Part shown: one piece after another, positions 44,848 to 57,239 of the stretch
Position numbering within the stretch: the first letter of the stretch is position 1
How the letters are laid out: the number at the start of each line of letters is the position of its first letter
DNA from: Peromyscus leucopus
Lineage: Eukaryota > Chordata > Mammalia > Rodentia > Cricetidae
Length of the DNA stretch: 64,000 nt
Direction: 5' to 3'
Assembly: GCF_004664715.2 (NCBI RefSeq)
Contig: NC_051071.1
Coordinates: forward strand, 30,878,161-30,942,160
Notes under the pieces: model-generated
Databases searched by the model: none
What the model was told of the DNA's origin: nothing
The model's input: only the letters and a program-made list of their open reading frames with translations
Translations under genes and position numbers: made by a program

Positions 44848-44965
44848 CTTTTTTGAGACAAGGTTTTACTACATTGTCTGTGCTCATCTGGAATTATAAA
44901 TCCTCGTGCTTCAGCTTACTCAGTGCTACAATTACAGGTATGCACCATTCTGCCTGGTTTAGGCT
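44848..44965 (-). mobile_element. Old B1-like SINE
   Basis: Diverged complement of a B1 or proto-B1 monomer: TTTTTTGAGACAAGGTTTTA, CAGTGCTACAATTACAGGTA and TGCACCATTCTGCCTGG. Confidence 0.6.
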
Positions 44966-44990
44966 TTCTAATTTAAAAATTATGTGTATG

Positions 44991-45238
44991 AGACTCCCAG
45001 TGCTCCACCAGGGACCCAGCCGTGGATGTCTGCATGGGAGGGGGGGACTGGACCTGCCTGGACTGAGTCTACCAGGTCGATCCCGGTCCTCGGGGGAGAC
45101 CTTGATCTGGAGGAGGTAGGAGTGGGGGGTGGGCTGGGGGGAGGGGGAGGGGGCGAGAGGGGGAGAACAGGGGAATCTGTGGCTATTATGTTGAACTGAA
45201 TGGTGTTGTAAAATAAAATAAAATAATAAAAAAAAGAA
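44991..45238 (+). mobile_element. 5'-truncated L1: 3' UTR only, young insertion
   Basis: A 248-bp insert from the same L1 3' UTR family as 61030-61533 (both encode a WTESTR-like phrase by chance and share the GGTCGATCC/GGTTGATCG region). It has the G-rich polypurine block GGGCTGGGGGGAGGGGGAGG and ends in an AAATAAAATAAAATAATAAA tail. Perfect 16-bp repeats AAAAATTATGTGTATG flank it at 44975-44990 and 45239-45254. No coding capacity. Confidence 0.95.
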
Positions 45239-45329
45239 AAAAATTATGTGTATGTATGCTCACATACACATATATGCTTACATGTGTTATGGTGGTAGAT
45301 GATAAACTTGGATGTCATATTCAGGATCA

Positions 45330-45520
45330 CTGCCCATTTCTTTTGAGACCAGGTCTTTCATTGGCCTGGAATTCATCAATAGGCTAGATTGGTTGGCCAC
45401 TGAGCTCCAGGTTATGCCCTGTTTCCCTTCCCAAGCACAGGATTACATGTATGTGCCATGCCCAGCATTTTAACATGGATTCTGTTGATTGAACTCAGGG
45501 TTTTGTCTATCCAGGCAAGT
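45330..45520 (-). mobile_element. B4-like SINE
   Basis: Complement landmarks: TTGGCCTGGAATTCATCAAT, GGCTAGATTGGTTGGCCACT, AGCACAGGATTACATGTATG and TTGATTGAACTCAGGG. Confidence 0.6.
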
Positions 45521-45750
45521 TTTTTCTCTTTCTTCCTTTTCCTTCTCCCCTTCTTTCCTTCCTTCCTCCCTTCCTTCCTTCCTTCCTTCCTTCCTTCCTT
45601 CCTTCCTTCCTTCCTTCCTTCCTTCCTTCCTTCCTCTCTCTTTCTTTCTTTTACTCTTTTTCTTTCTTCCTTCCTCCCCCCTCTCTCTTTCTTTCTTTTA
45701 CTCTTTTTCTTTCTTCCTTCCTCCACCCCTCTCTCTTTCTTTCTTTTTCC
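45521..45750 (+). repeat. Polypyrimidine tract (CCTT)n with 48-bp block repeats
   Basis: About twenty CCTT units are followed by a TTTCTTTCTTTTACTCTTTT-containing block that starts near 45634 and again near 45681, with a partial third near 45730. The open frames on both strands are artefacts. Confidence 0.95.
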
Positions 45751-46599
45751 AATGGATCCCTCCCTCCAGTCCAGGACTTTTGGTTTTAAAGAACATGAAG
45801 AGCATGTAAGGTCATAAGCCATTATCTACCAACCTACAGAAGACTATATGCTCTTGACCCTCTAGTGACTGGCAAAGTATCTTCTCTCTACCGATGATAA
45901 ACACTGAAAGAAATTAAAGAATATTAGCTTATAGGAAGTTCAACCATCTAATAAATTCAAGTGGAGAAAATGGTGTGTGTAGAGCCCTAAGATGTGATCC
46001 TCCATTTGGTGTGTATAGTAGATGGCTTCGTGGAGCTATAAGAGAGGATGTGAAATAAACTGGGTGGAAGATGAGGAGGGGAGATGGGCAGGAGCTGGGT
46101 CTTTGTTTCCATGAATGCTTGTGGAAAGGTTTCTACTTATCTCCAAAAGTCATGTTGACTTTAGAGAGCCACTGCAGGGGAATTGCTTGATCACTCCAGA
46201 TTTTGTAAGGGGCATTTGGCATTGGTCTAGAGACTATCTTCCCAAAGATAGTGAAGTCTGGCAGACTAATGTTGATTTGATTCCCTGTCATTGCTTCCTG
46301 CTGTTCCCCATCATAATTAACAGAAAAGCATCTTGAGGGATTTTCTAGTGGAAGTGTCTCCTCAGTAGCTTACAGGCAGAGTGGGGATGATGCATCTGTT
46401 TGGGTTCCAGCTTCTTCAGTTGGTAGCTGAGTGTAGGGCAGCTAGTGAGTTTCCCAGTTTCCCCGAGACTTTTGTATAATACAGGTTCCTGAGACCTTCA
46501 TAAGACATTTAACATGCATCAGTTGTCCTACAGGCAAAGCTCCCCCAGGCCAGCCAGCATTTGCCTCCTTCTATTACAGCATCTTTCATCCCTGAAGGG
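45751..46599. other. Unassigned DNA
   Basis: Nothing recognised. Confidence 0.5.
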
Positions 46600-46790
46600 C
46601 AACACAGCATGAGGTCAAAAGTGTGACTCAGGCTCTGGCATATAATTCCTGCTGTTGTACCAGGCACCTGTGTGATCTTAGACAATCCATGATATACTGG
46701 GATCATTTACTTGCTATTTCTACTCCTCATATTATGTGCCCCAGTCCGTGTAATCTATCCTGTGCTCAGCAAATGTTTATTGAATGAATA
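46600..46790 (+). mobile_element. MIR/L2-type fragment
   Basis: TGACTCAGGCTCTGGCATAT and CCTGTGTGATCTTAGACAAT follow MIR. The end CAGCAAATGTTTATTGAATG then AATAAATGA is the shared MIR/L2 tail. Confidence 0.65.
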
Positions 46791-47329
46791 AATGAAAAGG
46801 CAAATGAGAAGTAGTTCATTGTTGAGTGTTTGTTGAATGCACAGATGAATAATTGAAGGAATTTGGAGAAAATTGGTCAAGTACACTTCTTTCTGCTTAC
46901 AGTTGATCTACATGTGTAAATCTCAGGCTGTTCTCAACTCTCAGTTCTCTGCCCTCGGTCACACTCCTCTCTCAAAACCATCCACCCCAAATAACCCAGA
47001 TGATAAAAGACTTTATTTCTATTCAAGAGGGACTCTTGTGCTGTGGGACTTCTTCAAGCGTTTATGGGCCAAATAAAGACTGTTTTGCTGGTCTATGGAG
47101 ATGTTTGGCTGACAGTAAGAGCCTCCTTCAGCACTGTGGCAGCTGATTGGATAAGGCAGAATTAAGTCAGGCTGCCAAGCATCACAACTCCACTGTTATC
47201 CCTCTACTGTACAGACTAGGGACCCTGCCCACCCACCCCTGTCCTCAGCCAACAAGAGAAGTTCCACAAGCTGGAGGGGCAGTTGGATCATAGCTTATTC
47301 TGCCCCCAGGGTACATCTCTCATCTTAAT
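46791..47329. other. Unassigned DNA
   Basis: Nothing recognised. Confidence 0.5.
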
Positions 47330-47760
47330 TGTGCTTATTCAGCTGTGGGGATGCATTGATATCTGGCTGTTGTTTTGAAAAAGTGCAGAGATCCATTTAA
47401 AAACAGAAGCAAATCCTTCTTCAGAGATAGGGGCCTGGCGTGGGAGTGGGGAGGGAGGGATAAGAGAAGTTTCCATCTTCTTTCTGATATCCGTTGCTTT
47501 GTGTGTGAACATTCACAGAGATGCCTGCAGGCAGTTCTCCAAAGCCTCGTTTTGATCAGAATCAATAAAGCTCTCTGTGTAGGAAGTTCTCTCACAACCA
47601 GCTTCATACTTTGTGCCTTCTTGTGGAGATAAGTCACCTAAAAGCACACAGCCAGGGCTCCTTATCTGCCAGGGTCTGCTAACAGCACTGGTGGCAATTA
47701 TCAGTCCATTAACCACGAATGAAGTGATTCCTATCTGCCAGGCTCTGAGATGACTGCATT
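47330..47760. other. Repeat-free stretch, candidate conserved noncoding DNA
   Basis: No repeat signature, with several GATA-type words (TTATCTGCCAGG, CTATCTGCCAGG) and a balanced base composition. Overlapping open frames on both strands are not convincing exons. Confidence 0.25.
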
Positions 47761-47851
47761 TTTGGAAGAAATGGATTCAGAAAAAAAAAATTAATAGAAG
47801 TAATAGCTATTATTCATTTTTTTGTGTGTATGCCTGCTCTGTGCCTGGCAC

Positions 47852-47853
<2 letters not shown>

Positions 47854-47891
<38 letters not shown>
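47854..47891 (+). repeat. (CA)n microsatellite
   Basis: Nineteen CA units. Confidence 0.95.
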
Positions 47892-47897
<6 letters not shown>

Positions 47898-48522
47898 GCA
47901 CTATTTGTGAAGAAAAGCATAGTATAATCTTTGGAAATATGGAAACTCAAACTGTGCAAAGGAAATAATTTGCCTAAAATGATGATACGCCCAAATGCAT
48001 AGGATTGACAAGCAAAGACATCTGAGGAAGAACAACTGGTTTAAGGGAGGTAGGGGATGGAGGAGCCATCAGGTTCTGTAAAGAGTTCTGTGTCATTGTC
48101 TTCTGGGCTCTCCTGAGAGGGGTTGGGTGGGCATGCAAGCTTGAGAAGATAAAGATGGCTTGGAAGAAAGTTATGTCATTGGGCTTTCTTTCTAAACACC
48201 TGGTTTATTGCTGTCACCAACTGTAATATGGATTAATTATAGGTAGGACTGAGGTAATAAGGATAATCAATCAAACAATCCATCAGTGAGTTTATTGTGT
48301 TTCTACATTATAAAGGCAATATATACTCATTAGAAACATTTTGGAAAGTGCCAAAAAGTAGAAGGTAAAAACACTGATCCTTGAGTCACTTCCCAATGCA
48401 ACCACTCTGTATCTCTTTCTTTCCACTGGTTGTTTATGGGATGATGATTATATTGTATATGATCAGGGCAGTGTGATGTAAACTTTGTAGATATTATAAA
48501 GCCTTCAAAAACATGTACACTG
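47892..48522. other. Unassigned DNA
   Basis: AGAAACATTTTGGAAAGTGC around 48340 recalls an old mammalian repeat, but the match is too weak to name. Confidence 0.4.
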
Positions 48523-48595
48523 AGTTGGTGTGTAACACAGGGTTATAGTACCTGTCTAGCATGTACAAGGCCCTGAATTCAAACCCTAGCCAAAA
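48523..48595 (+). mobile_element. ID-like SINE, degenerate
   Basis: GTTGGTGTGTAACACAGGGT then CCTGTCTAGCATGTACAAGG and CCCTGAATTCAAACCCTAGC follow the ID (tRNA-Ala/BC1-like) sequence, with an A-rich end. Confidence 0.6.
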
Positions 48596-48773
48596 ATGTT
48601 TGTGGAAATTCTTATAGCCTCAAATGAATATGTCAAATTTTATATAAACTGAATCATAGAGTCAGCTATCTACATGTTTGATATTTTTCATTTTGATAAT
48701 TAAGGTTTTAATGAGAATCTTTTTTAAAGATTTTTCTTGGAAAGTCAAAGTGACTTTTTTTTCTAAATTTAAA

Positions 48774-48775
<2 letters not shown>

Positions 48776-48824
<49 letters not shown>

Positions 48825-48968
48825 ATGACACAGCACATATTTGGGGTCAGAAGACAGCCTTGTAGAATCAGTTCTCTCCTTTCACCTTTAAGTGGGCTCC
48901 AGGGGTCAAACTCAGGTCATCTGGCTTCATGGCAAGCATTTAACCCACTGAGCCATCCAGTCAGCTCT
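48776..48968 (-). mobile_element. B3 SINE with (GT)n tail
   Basis: GT units occupy 48776-48822. Complement landmarks follow: GGGGTCAGAAGACAGCCTTG, AATCAGTTCTCTCCTTTCAC, GGGTCAAACTCAGGTCATC and CATTTAACCCACTGAGCCAT. Confidence 0.85.
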
Positions 48969-49203
48969 CTCGTGTGCCATTTGAACTTCTGGCTGGACTG
49001 CTTTGCCGGGGTGTTTTCTGAGTTACTGAGTTGAAAGGATATGGATTCTTTCCAGTGATTCTAATATAAAAGAAATGCCAATTGAGAAAAATATAGTTTA
49101 TGAAGATATCCTGGGCTGATTCAAGAACCTATATTCTTCTTGGAAAACAAAAATTACAGAGTATCATGAAATATTAGTGGCTGGAAACATTATGAACCTG
49201 TAT

Positions 49204-49207
<4 letters not shown>

Positions 49208-49251
<44 letters not shown>
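49208..49251 (+). repeat. (GT)n microsatellite
   Basis: About twenty-two GT units. Confidence 0.95.
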
Positions 49252-49252
<1 letters not shown>

Positions 49253-51204
49253 ATGCCTGCCTGTCTATGATTTAAGACTAATGAGTAAGGAAGCACAACT
49301 GTCAATACTGGGAGGCCCCTTAGGAAAACACCTTGCAAAGCAGTGTCCAGAACTCTAAACTCCTCACCTTTTGGCCATTTTTTTTAGGATAAATATTGTA
49401 TATTATCAAGATGGGTTCTCTACTTCTATTTGCCTTAAGCTGGTCTTCTTAACATCATGATGAAGCCCCGACCATAGAAAAATGGCATGTTCCCCAAAGT
49501 CAAAGGCACTCAATCCACAGAAGGCTATAGCAAGATCTCCAACAAGAATATGGTTTGCATAAGATTTAATTCATTTCCTTCTCATCCCTCCCACTGTCAA
49601 TTGGAAGACAAATGAGTTACATATGTAATTCACGTGCTTCACCATTCCAGGCCTTCTACTGGGAGGGGGCCTGTCTCCTCTCTTCAGGTCTTACCAATTT
49701 AATTAGATTGTTCTAATTTTACCCAGTAAGATTTAAAGGGAAACCGGCTGGAGGAGGGTTGTGGATCCTTTCTCTGATCATAAAAAAGAATGACGCAGGA
49801 AGAAATGCCTTCTCTTCTGGATACTGTTGTGTCTGCATGCATTGTTTGAAACTATAGCAGCCATCATGACTGAGAAAGAAAGTATGGAAACCTGACAGGG
49901 ATTTTTGGTGTACAATGATGGGTCTTCAATTGTGTCTTTGAATTGGTAACTTAATTCGGAGGCCTTTCCGCACTTCTTGCTTTGGGAGATTAACTTTGTC
50001 CATTGTTTAAATGAGTTCACTGGTTTTTCCAGTGTTGAAAGCTCCAATCACGCAGTGGACTGCAAGGTCTGTTGCCATCACCAGGGGGGCAATTTTCCCC
50101 ATGTGTGAGGCTTTGCATTGCCTGTACTTTTAGAATAAATCAATCCAGATGAAAAGTTAACAAAAATAATAGCAATCACTATTTTTTTTTTCCTAAACGT
50201 CTATAAATAGATGACTTTCTGATATCTTATATATGAATGAAAGCCTCTGATGTGGAATGACTGATCTGGACACATTTATGAAATCACAAAACTTAGCTTT
50301 GCTACCATCTCCCCAAGGAGGTCTTCCTGACTTCTGCCCACACTTCTGCTTTATTTGGATTAGCAGTCTCTCTTGAGTACTCATAATAGCCACTTTGATT
50401 TTATTGCATGAATAATGTTTCTGTCTTCCCATCAAGCTATACATGCCATTGGCGTCTATTTTTTAATCTTCGTAGCTGCATGCTTAGCACTCAAAATGCA
50501 AAACAGAATGAACACATGGCTCAGTGGCTCATAGGAACTTCCATTTTCCATAAAGGCACTGAAGTGATGCACATTTATGTTATTTTTAACAGAATTTTTA
50601 TCTGCAGGTATTTGCGTGCCTTTTGTATGTTCTTCCCTGTCTTCCTCATGGAGAACATCTCTCAGAACCCAATATAGTTGAGATGAGCTCCTTTGCCTCC
50701 AGGGAGACTTAGCCAACTTGGAGCATCCTGCTTTGTTTGAGAGGCAAGTTGAAGAGCACGCAGGGAAAGAATTTATGTTTATTGTACTGAACAACTCCTT
50801 CAAATGCTACTGCCTGTAAGGTGTCTGTCGCTTAGAAAACAGAATGTGCACCTTCTGGAATGTATCTGCTGTCATGTCTAGCTCCATGACATCTGAAAAG
50901 TCACTTAAGGATTCTGTAGGTGGCTCGAAGTTCTACCCAGAGGCTTAGAAAGTCGTGATCTATAATACTTATGGGATGACTAAGCTGGAACATCAGGAAG
51001 CTTGCTGATGACTAATAATTATTCTCATTCCACAGTGTATAGTTTGCAAAACAAAGCAAGCAAGGCCTCTGCCCTTTTGTTCTGTGACTCATTCCTCTAA
51101 ACTCTTGGTGAGAAGGCCATGAGAGCACCAGTGATGCCCATGGGCAGGTACTCTTGCTGTTTTTCACTTCCCTTTCCTCGAGGCTGCAAGTCCATTTTTC
51201 CATG
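49252..51204. other. Unassigned DNA, largely repeat-free by eye
   Basis: Open frames on both strands (for example minus 50456-50803, plus 50408-50677) lack domains and overlap each other. The part 49560-50170 looks single-copy and could hold conserved noncoding sequence. Confidence 0.4.
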
Positions 51205-51465
51205 CTTGAGGAGAGGTTGTGCTGTGTGGTGGTTAAGAATCATACTTTGCATTTTAATTTGGACATCTTCATCCGGGTGCTACCATTTCCCAGATGTGTA
51301 GCCTTGGGCCAAGGGCTTTAACATCTCTGAGCTCCACTGGTTTTCATCTCTTAGGTAGAAACAATGACAAAAGTTAGAGGTTGTTATGGAAACGGGTGGC
51401 TATAAAGTACTTTGTACACAGTTGGTACAGACAGAGAGATGAAGGCATGGTAATTATTATTAAGA
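51205..51465 (+). mobile_element. MIR SINE, near full length
   Basis: TGTGTGGTGGTTAAGAATCA, CCAGATGTGTAGCCTTGGGC, TTTAACATCTCTGAGCTCCA, GTTAGAGGTTGTTATGGAAA and TATAAAGTACTTTGTACACA follow MIR from the head to the tail. Confidence 0.75.
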
Positions 51466-51788
51466 TTAGCTGCAGGTTTTCTCTAGGCTATTTCCAAAGA
51501 GTGAATTACATACACAGTTTGGAGACTTAAAAATAAAAAAAATACCCTTTTCTATTCTGTTGTTTATTCATTTCAAAACCAATTTCAAAAATTTCAACTT
51601 TGCAGCTTTTTAAAGGGAGCAGAGCAGGATGTAGCAACATACCAGCACAGTATGCTGGCTTTAACATGTGTTCTTTTCTTTCTCTGGAGTGCACTGAGAC
51701 ACCATGGTGTCTTTAACCTCCTAATTGTGCTTCCAGATCTTCATGGTAGAAGGCATAACTTTTTCTTTAATCTTTATGTTTGTGCACA

Positions 51789-51789
<1 letters not shown>

Positions 51790-51843
<54 letters not shown>

Positions 51844-52085
51844 GTCAGAGGACAAGGTTTGATTTCAGGCCTGGCCTTCCACCTTGTGGTGGAATAGGGG
51901 TTTTTATTGATGGCCATTACAATCATCAGGCTGCCTATCTGACCTTGCTGTCTCACCATATGGACATTGAGATTACATGTGTGTGGTATTGCATATAGCT
52001 CTATATGTGTTTTAAGGATCTGAAATCAGGTCCTTGCACTTCTGTGATTCAACACTCTTCTCACTGAGAAATCTTCCCAGCTTGA
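51790..52085 (-). mobile_element. (GT)n tract plus B4-like SINE
   Basis: Twenty-six GT units at 51790-51841 are followed by decayed complement landmarks GTCAGAGGACAAGGTTTGAT, GACATTGAGATTACATGTGT, TCTGAAATCAGGTCCTTGCA and CACTGAGAAATCTTCCCAGC. B3 and B4 features are mixed and the assignment is uncertain. Confidence 0.5.
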
Positions 52086-55000
52086 AATGTCACTTTTTAA
52101 ACTATTCACCCCTTAAGGATAAATTCTAAACACTAAGTTTATAGATGAGCACTAGCCATCTGCCCATCTCGAGGGAGAAGAGACAGAGATCACCCACAAC
52201 CAGTGATGATCAGTGGAGTTTCCTGCCACTCTGTCCATTGGAGGATTGTAAACTTCTCTTGACTTAGACAAATAAAATGATGTTGCATTTCTTGGGTGCT
52301 AATGTTAAATAGGTTCATAATAACTATGTTTATAAGAAACATGCAAGGGAAGGCTTAATTGAAAAGGTTTAGTGCATAGTGGCAGAGAGAGCCAGGGAGA
52401 CTTTAGGCCACAAAATGGTGCAGTTACAGATTTTGAATCCTGGAGTGAGAGAATGAACAGAATTAGTTTTGCCTTCCCTTCCCATCTTGGGACGTTAAGG
52501 CAGGTCAATTAATCTTTCATGACCAGTTTCTTCATCCATGAGGCATGGTGATTTAGAGTATCTCTCCAGAAAGTTTTTAATTTTAAGAATCATGTGATAG
52601 GACCATATCTAGCTTACATAATTGGTCAACAGGCATGCTGTTATTATTAGTGTCACCATGATTGTGTAGAAGAATTTGAAGAGGGCTTTGTGCAACCCTC
52701 ATCACAGTTTTTAAAGGAGTTTAGCATGAAAGCTTGTCAATTCTACCCATCCTATGCTTGTTAGCATTCAATACAAATATTTCTGGGCTGTGGTATGGCC
52801 AATTATATGCAAGATTAGAAAGAATCCTTTGAGAATTGGCATGAATTTTCATGTAGATGTTCTGAATACAATGAGGTTTGTGATGTTGAGAAAACTCCAA
52901 GGACAAAGTTTGGGAGACAGGCCATTTTGTGGGGAAGATTTAAGGTGTTTTCCTTAGGAGGTAATGATGGAATTGGAAAGAGAGTCAGCATTTTGGAAAA
53001 ATAGAAACATTGCAGATACATTCATAACACTCTTTGGAAATCTAAATACACTTTATTCTTTTACCAAAATAAATCATGTCACATAAATTGTTTTGTTCCC
53101 ATTTTTCCTTTGAAGATCTGAAAGCTTGGCTTAGAATAGGAGGAAAAATAAAAACAAACCTCTGAAGATTTGGAGGAGGATTTTCTTTACTGCTTATTGT
53201 GCTTTATTTTGAGAAAAAAAAAGAGTCTAGTATAAAAACATCTCTAGCCACATGTAGATTTGGGAAGGGGTGGGGTGGGCCTTCATGTTAGAGTCCCCAT
53301 AAGCTCATAAGAATATCTTCCTTATCTTCTTTACAGTTCAATTAAATATATTTTATTTCACTGAAATTTGATGTAGCCCAATTCAATTCATTATCTATGC
53401 ATGGAGTATGCATACCAGCCCAAATATTCTAATCTTGGTCATAATGGGGACATGAATCAACTCCAGTCTTTGCTGATTTCATGGCTCCATTGGGTGGTGA
53501 TGAGGCTCTACATGTTACTGTGAGCATTCAGAGGAGCTGGCAAACCAAACAGATGCAGGTGTGGAGAGCCCCAAGAGTATATTCTGCCTCTTCTCCTACT
53601 CCATTCTTTAATTTTTCTCTCCAATGTTGTTTTTAAAGTGATTACATGGAAAGTGATGAAAACTGAGTGATGTGGAAAATGTTAAAATCTCCCTGTGACA
53701 GAACAGCTCAACAGTTTACATTCAGCACTCCTACATTTTGTGTACCTATATACAAGGTAAGGCAGAAACCATAACTATCATCTCAGATTTGACTCCAGTA
53801 CTTACACTGAATAATAAATATTCAGATGTTTTCATTTTCTAAAAATATATGCTAAACTATCAGCTAAATGCACAGAAAACAATAACCAGCTTATCCTTCC
53901 ATTTTTAACTTATTGCCCACCTCTACACAAAGAATGCTAAGAATTATTCAGAATTTGGGTACTTAGAAAAGTACTTTGAAGAAAATTATTGGAATGAAAT
54001 ACTCCTTCCTTGTGAAAACAATTTGTATCAGTGAGCTTTTACAATTAGTGCTATGTAACAAATAATTCCATGATCTCATTAGGTAATGACAATGGACATT
54101 TATTTTCATAGATATTCAGGTTGACTACAGTTAAAAAGCTCTAAATTGGGATTGATTAGTGCCTTTCAGGCTTTGTTTTGATCAGAATCGTTTCTAACTA
54201 CAGATTGAGTCCAAGCTTATCCCATGAAACTTGTCATTCTGGACCAGTGACAACCCAAAATATGGTTTTATAGTGATGATACTGGCACAAAAATTAGGCT
54301 GAACATTGTATGTCTCTTAAGATCTTGATCGATGGGTACAATGTTGCTTCTCAGAATTAATTGGCTGAAACAAATCACATGTCCAAGCCCACTAGCGCCT
54401 GAAGTGAGGAAATAAGTAAGCTCTACCTTTCCAAAGAATTTATTTTTCAAATAGCAATTTTACAAAGAAAATTACCACTAAAATTTCACATTTGTCTTGG
54501 TATTTGGATAACATAAAGATAAATACCCGATACAGAATTCAAAAAATTTATAGAGGGATATGTTAGGAAGAAACCATAGCTACAAAATTTGTCTTTGCAA
54601 CCTATCTGTGTCCCTGGTTGGCTAAATTGGGTCTAGTGGAAGGGAACAAGCCATGGAATACCTCGTCACTCCTCAACATTTTCAGAGAAGAAAACTGACT
54701 AGAAAGATGAGGGTGAATATAAAGAAAGTTGGAAGCAGAAGAAAATATCAAAACATTGTATGGAACACTAAAGCACCAGAAATTGAATCATATTCCCCAA
54801 TGTATCCACTCAGGTAGAATTAAGAAACAAAAGCACCATGGTGTAGGGTGATGTAGAAAAAGGGCTAGATTTTTGGATCACTTCTAGTGAAGAAACGTTC
54901 ATGCAAAGCTAGTGTGATCCCGAGATCACTATAGTTAATGTGGGGAAGTGAGAGGAACAAGAAAAGGGAAGAACAAGGACAAATTGGAACCCACAACTTT

Positions 55001-56218
55001 TGGAGGGAAGATGTGTTAGATCCCCAGATCTTTGTCAGTCTGCTAACATCTCTGACACCTCCTACCTTAATGATGTGATGGCTTGCAGGGGAAACTGGTA
55101 CCCTTCATCACAGAGCTGCATCTTCATCTGACCTAGGATGAAGACAGGAATAAAGAAAAAATTGTAAAGAGAGGGTCCGAGCAGCTGAATGCCCGGTTGC
55201 TGCTCCACACCAACAATGAAGCAAGCTGGAAGATCAGCAGCTCTGTGCAGGGACTGCGACACAGTTTGACACCTACACTAAACCTGTAGGCTCAGGCAGT
55301 GGCCTGTTTCCTTTGGTCTTTTCTACTCAAACACGCTCTTTTATATTCTCTCTAGCCTGCAGTCTCACAGAGAGGAGACTCTGGAAGGTAGGTTCCTGAT
55401 TATCTAAACTGATGCACTCCGAAGCCATTATATATGCTATATTTGTTTAGAGTTTCACTGAAAAGCAAGGGACAGGAAGCAAGTCACAGTGAAAAGAAAA
55501 CTCTGTTATCAAGGCAGAAGGGGCTTCAGATGGCCAAGAGACTGGATGAGGCTACTCTGGACTTTGCTATCCACAATGAAAGTATGTAGAGAATTGACTT
55601 CCTGAAGATGCTGATGAGAGGCTCATGAGAGTAGGGAGGAACAGAAACAAAAAAGTTGCAAAAAAGATGTTTTTGGTCCTATTTTTATTTTGTTCATATT
55701 ACATACTTGCATGTGTATAATTATATACCCCTCTCTGTGTTTAGGTTTATTGAAGCATATCAGGTTGCCGGGGGTTACAAACATCAAAGAATTTTCACCC
55801 CACCCACTGTTCTCAATAATGCTGCATTAAATTTCTTTTGCCTGTGGTGCAGCATGCTCCATATTTTCATATTGCTTTTTGCTTAAAACAACTTCTTCCA
55901 GTTCAAGAGATGGAATTCACCTTTTTCTCTCTCTCCAATGCTATCAGGGCTTGGGGGCTGTGAGGGGAAGGAACTCGCAAGCTTCTGCCCTTCTTCCCTC
56001 CGCCTTTTTCTTCTCCCTGTTCCTATGAATGCCAGATGCTGCAGCGTGTTGGGAGGGGAAGGAAGGAGGGTGGGCAGGCCCAGGAATCACTTAAAGTAGC
56101 CATCACTGCAGTGTGCTCTGTTGGCTGTCACTGCTTCTATGGCTTCCACGGATGGGACCTCAAGTATCTCTCTGCAGCCTATTGTCATCTCTGGGGCTCC
56201 CTTACTGTAGTGCTCTCT
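52086..56218. other. Mostly unassigned DNA
   Basis: 4.1 kb with little recognisable repeat content. A possible old MaLR fragment on the minus strand lies near 53995-54240 (ATGTAACAAATAATTCCATG). No exon supported. Confidence 0.4.
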
Positions 56219-56515
56219 TAGTTTTCTCTCCTGTTGTTATAACAACACACTCCCTGAAAAGCAATTAAATGGAGAAAGGGCTTATTCTGGCTCAAAGTTC
56301 AATGGCACATTCCATCATGGTGGGAATGCAGAGCAGCAGGAGCTTGAAGAGGCCGGTCTCATTGCATCTACAATCAAGAGGCAGAACATGGTGCTTGCTG
56401 ATGCTTAGCTCCCTTTCTCCGCTACAGAGTTCAAGAGCCCATCCGTGGAATAGTGCCTCCCAAGGACAGCAGACCTTCCTACCTCAATTAATGCAATCAA
56501 GATGACCTCTAACAG
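56219..56515 (-). mobile_element. Rodent LTR (ERVL/MaLR-type)
   Basis: Complement landmarks: TCTCTCCTGTTGTTATAACA, TGGAGAAAGGGCTTATTCTG, CATTCCATCATGGTGGGAAT. Similar in kind to 25482-25813. Confidence 0.5.
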
Positions 56516-57239
56516 GTGTGTCCAGAGGCCCATCTCCCAGGTGACTGTAGAGTCTGCCAAGGTGTCAGTGACGACTACCTATTTTCTGACTTCCTGGGGC
56601 TCTCTACAGGTGCACTGACTTTTCTAAGGCTTTTCTTAAGATGTCTTCTAACTATAGGATCTCTCTCTCTCCAGTTGGTAATTCCCAAACTTCTCTTAGA
56701 TGCTCCTTAGTGGTTCATTAGCAGCCTCCTACTACTCAGATCACCACCTTCTTTGGCCACTAATGTCTTGAATGGTGTCAAGACTATCTTTTCCAGTGTC
56801 CCCTGGACCTCCAGAAGGTTGCTGCATTTCTTCCAAGACAATGAGGAGAAGCTGCCCCAGGAGTATCCTCTTTCTGCCCTACTACAACATTAACGACTAC
56901 TAAGGCAGGAACAGAGCAATTAACAAGGCTACTGTCTAATCAGTTGCACAGCCAGGGAACAAGGAGCTAGCATCCGCTTCTTGAAAATTTTTCCCATTTT
57001 TTTTTTGTGTGTTATTTTTTGGACACAATTCACAGGTTCATTTCTCATATGTCACAGACACCCATTTGGCTCTTGGATATGCCTTATCTCAGTATTGTTA
57101 GCCAGCAACCATAGGCAGCTGTTTTCTCCTCTCTTTGATCTGTTTTGACAAAGGAAAATAATATGAGGTAGTGTAGATGGATAATGGCTGGATAATGGCA
57201 AAGGGTAGCAGTAAAACCCAGTTACCTTTTTTACTTATT
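56516..57239. other. Unassigned DNA
   Basis: Contains one copy of a 29-bp sequence that recurs at 58753 (see findings). A T10 run lies near 56998. Confidence 0.45.

Noticed and set aside
45412..45822. Frames rich in Lys/Arg/Glu or Phe/Pro/Ser on both strands
   Set aside because: Translations of the polypyrimidine/polypurine tract.
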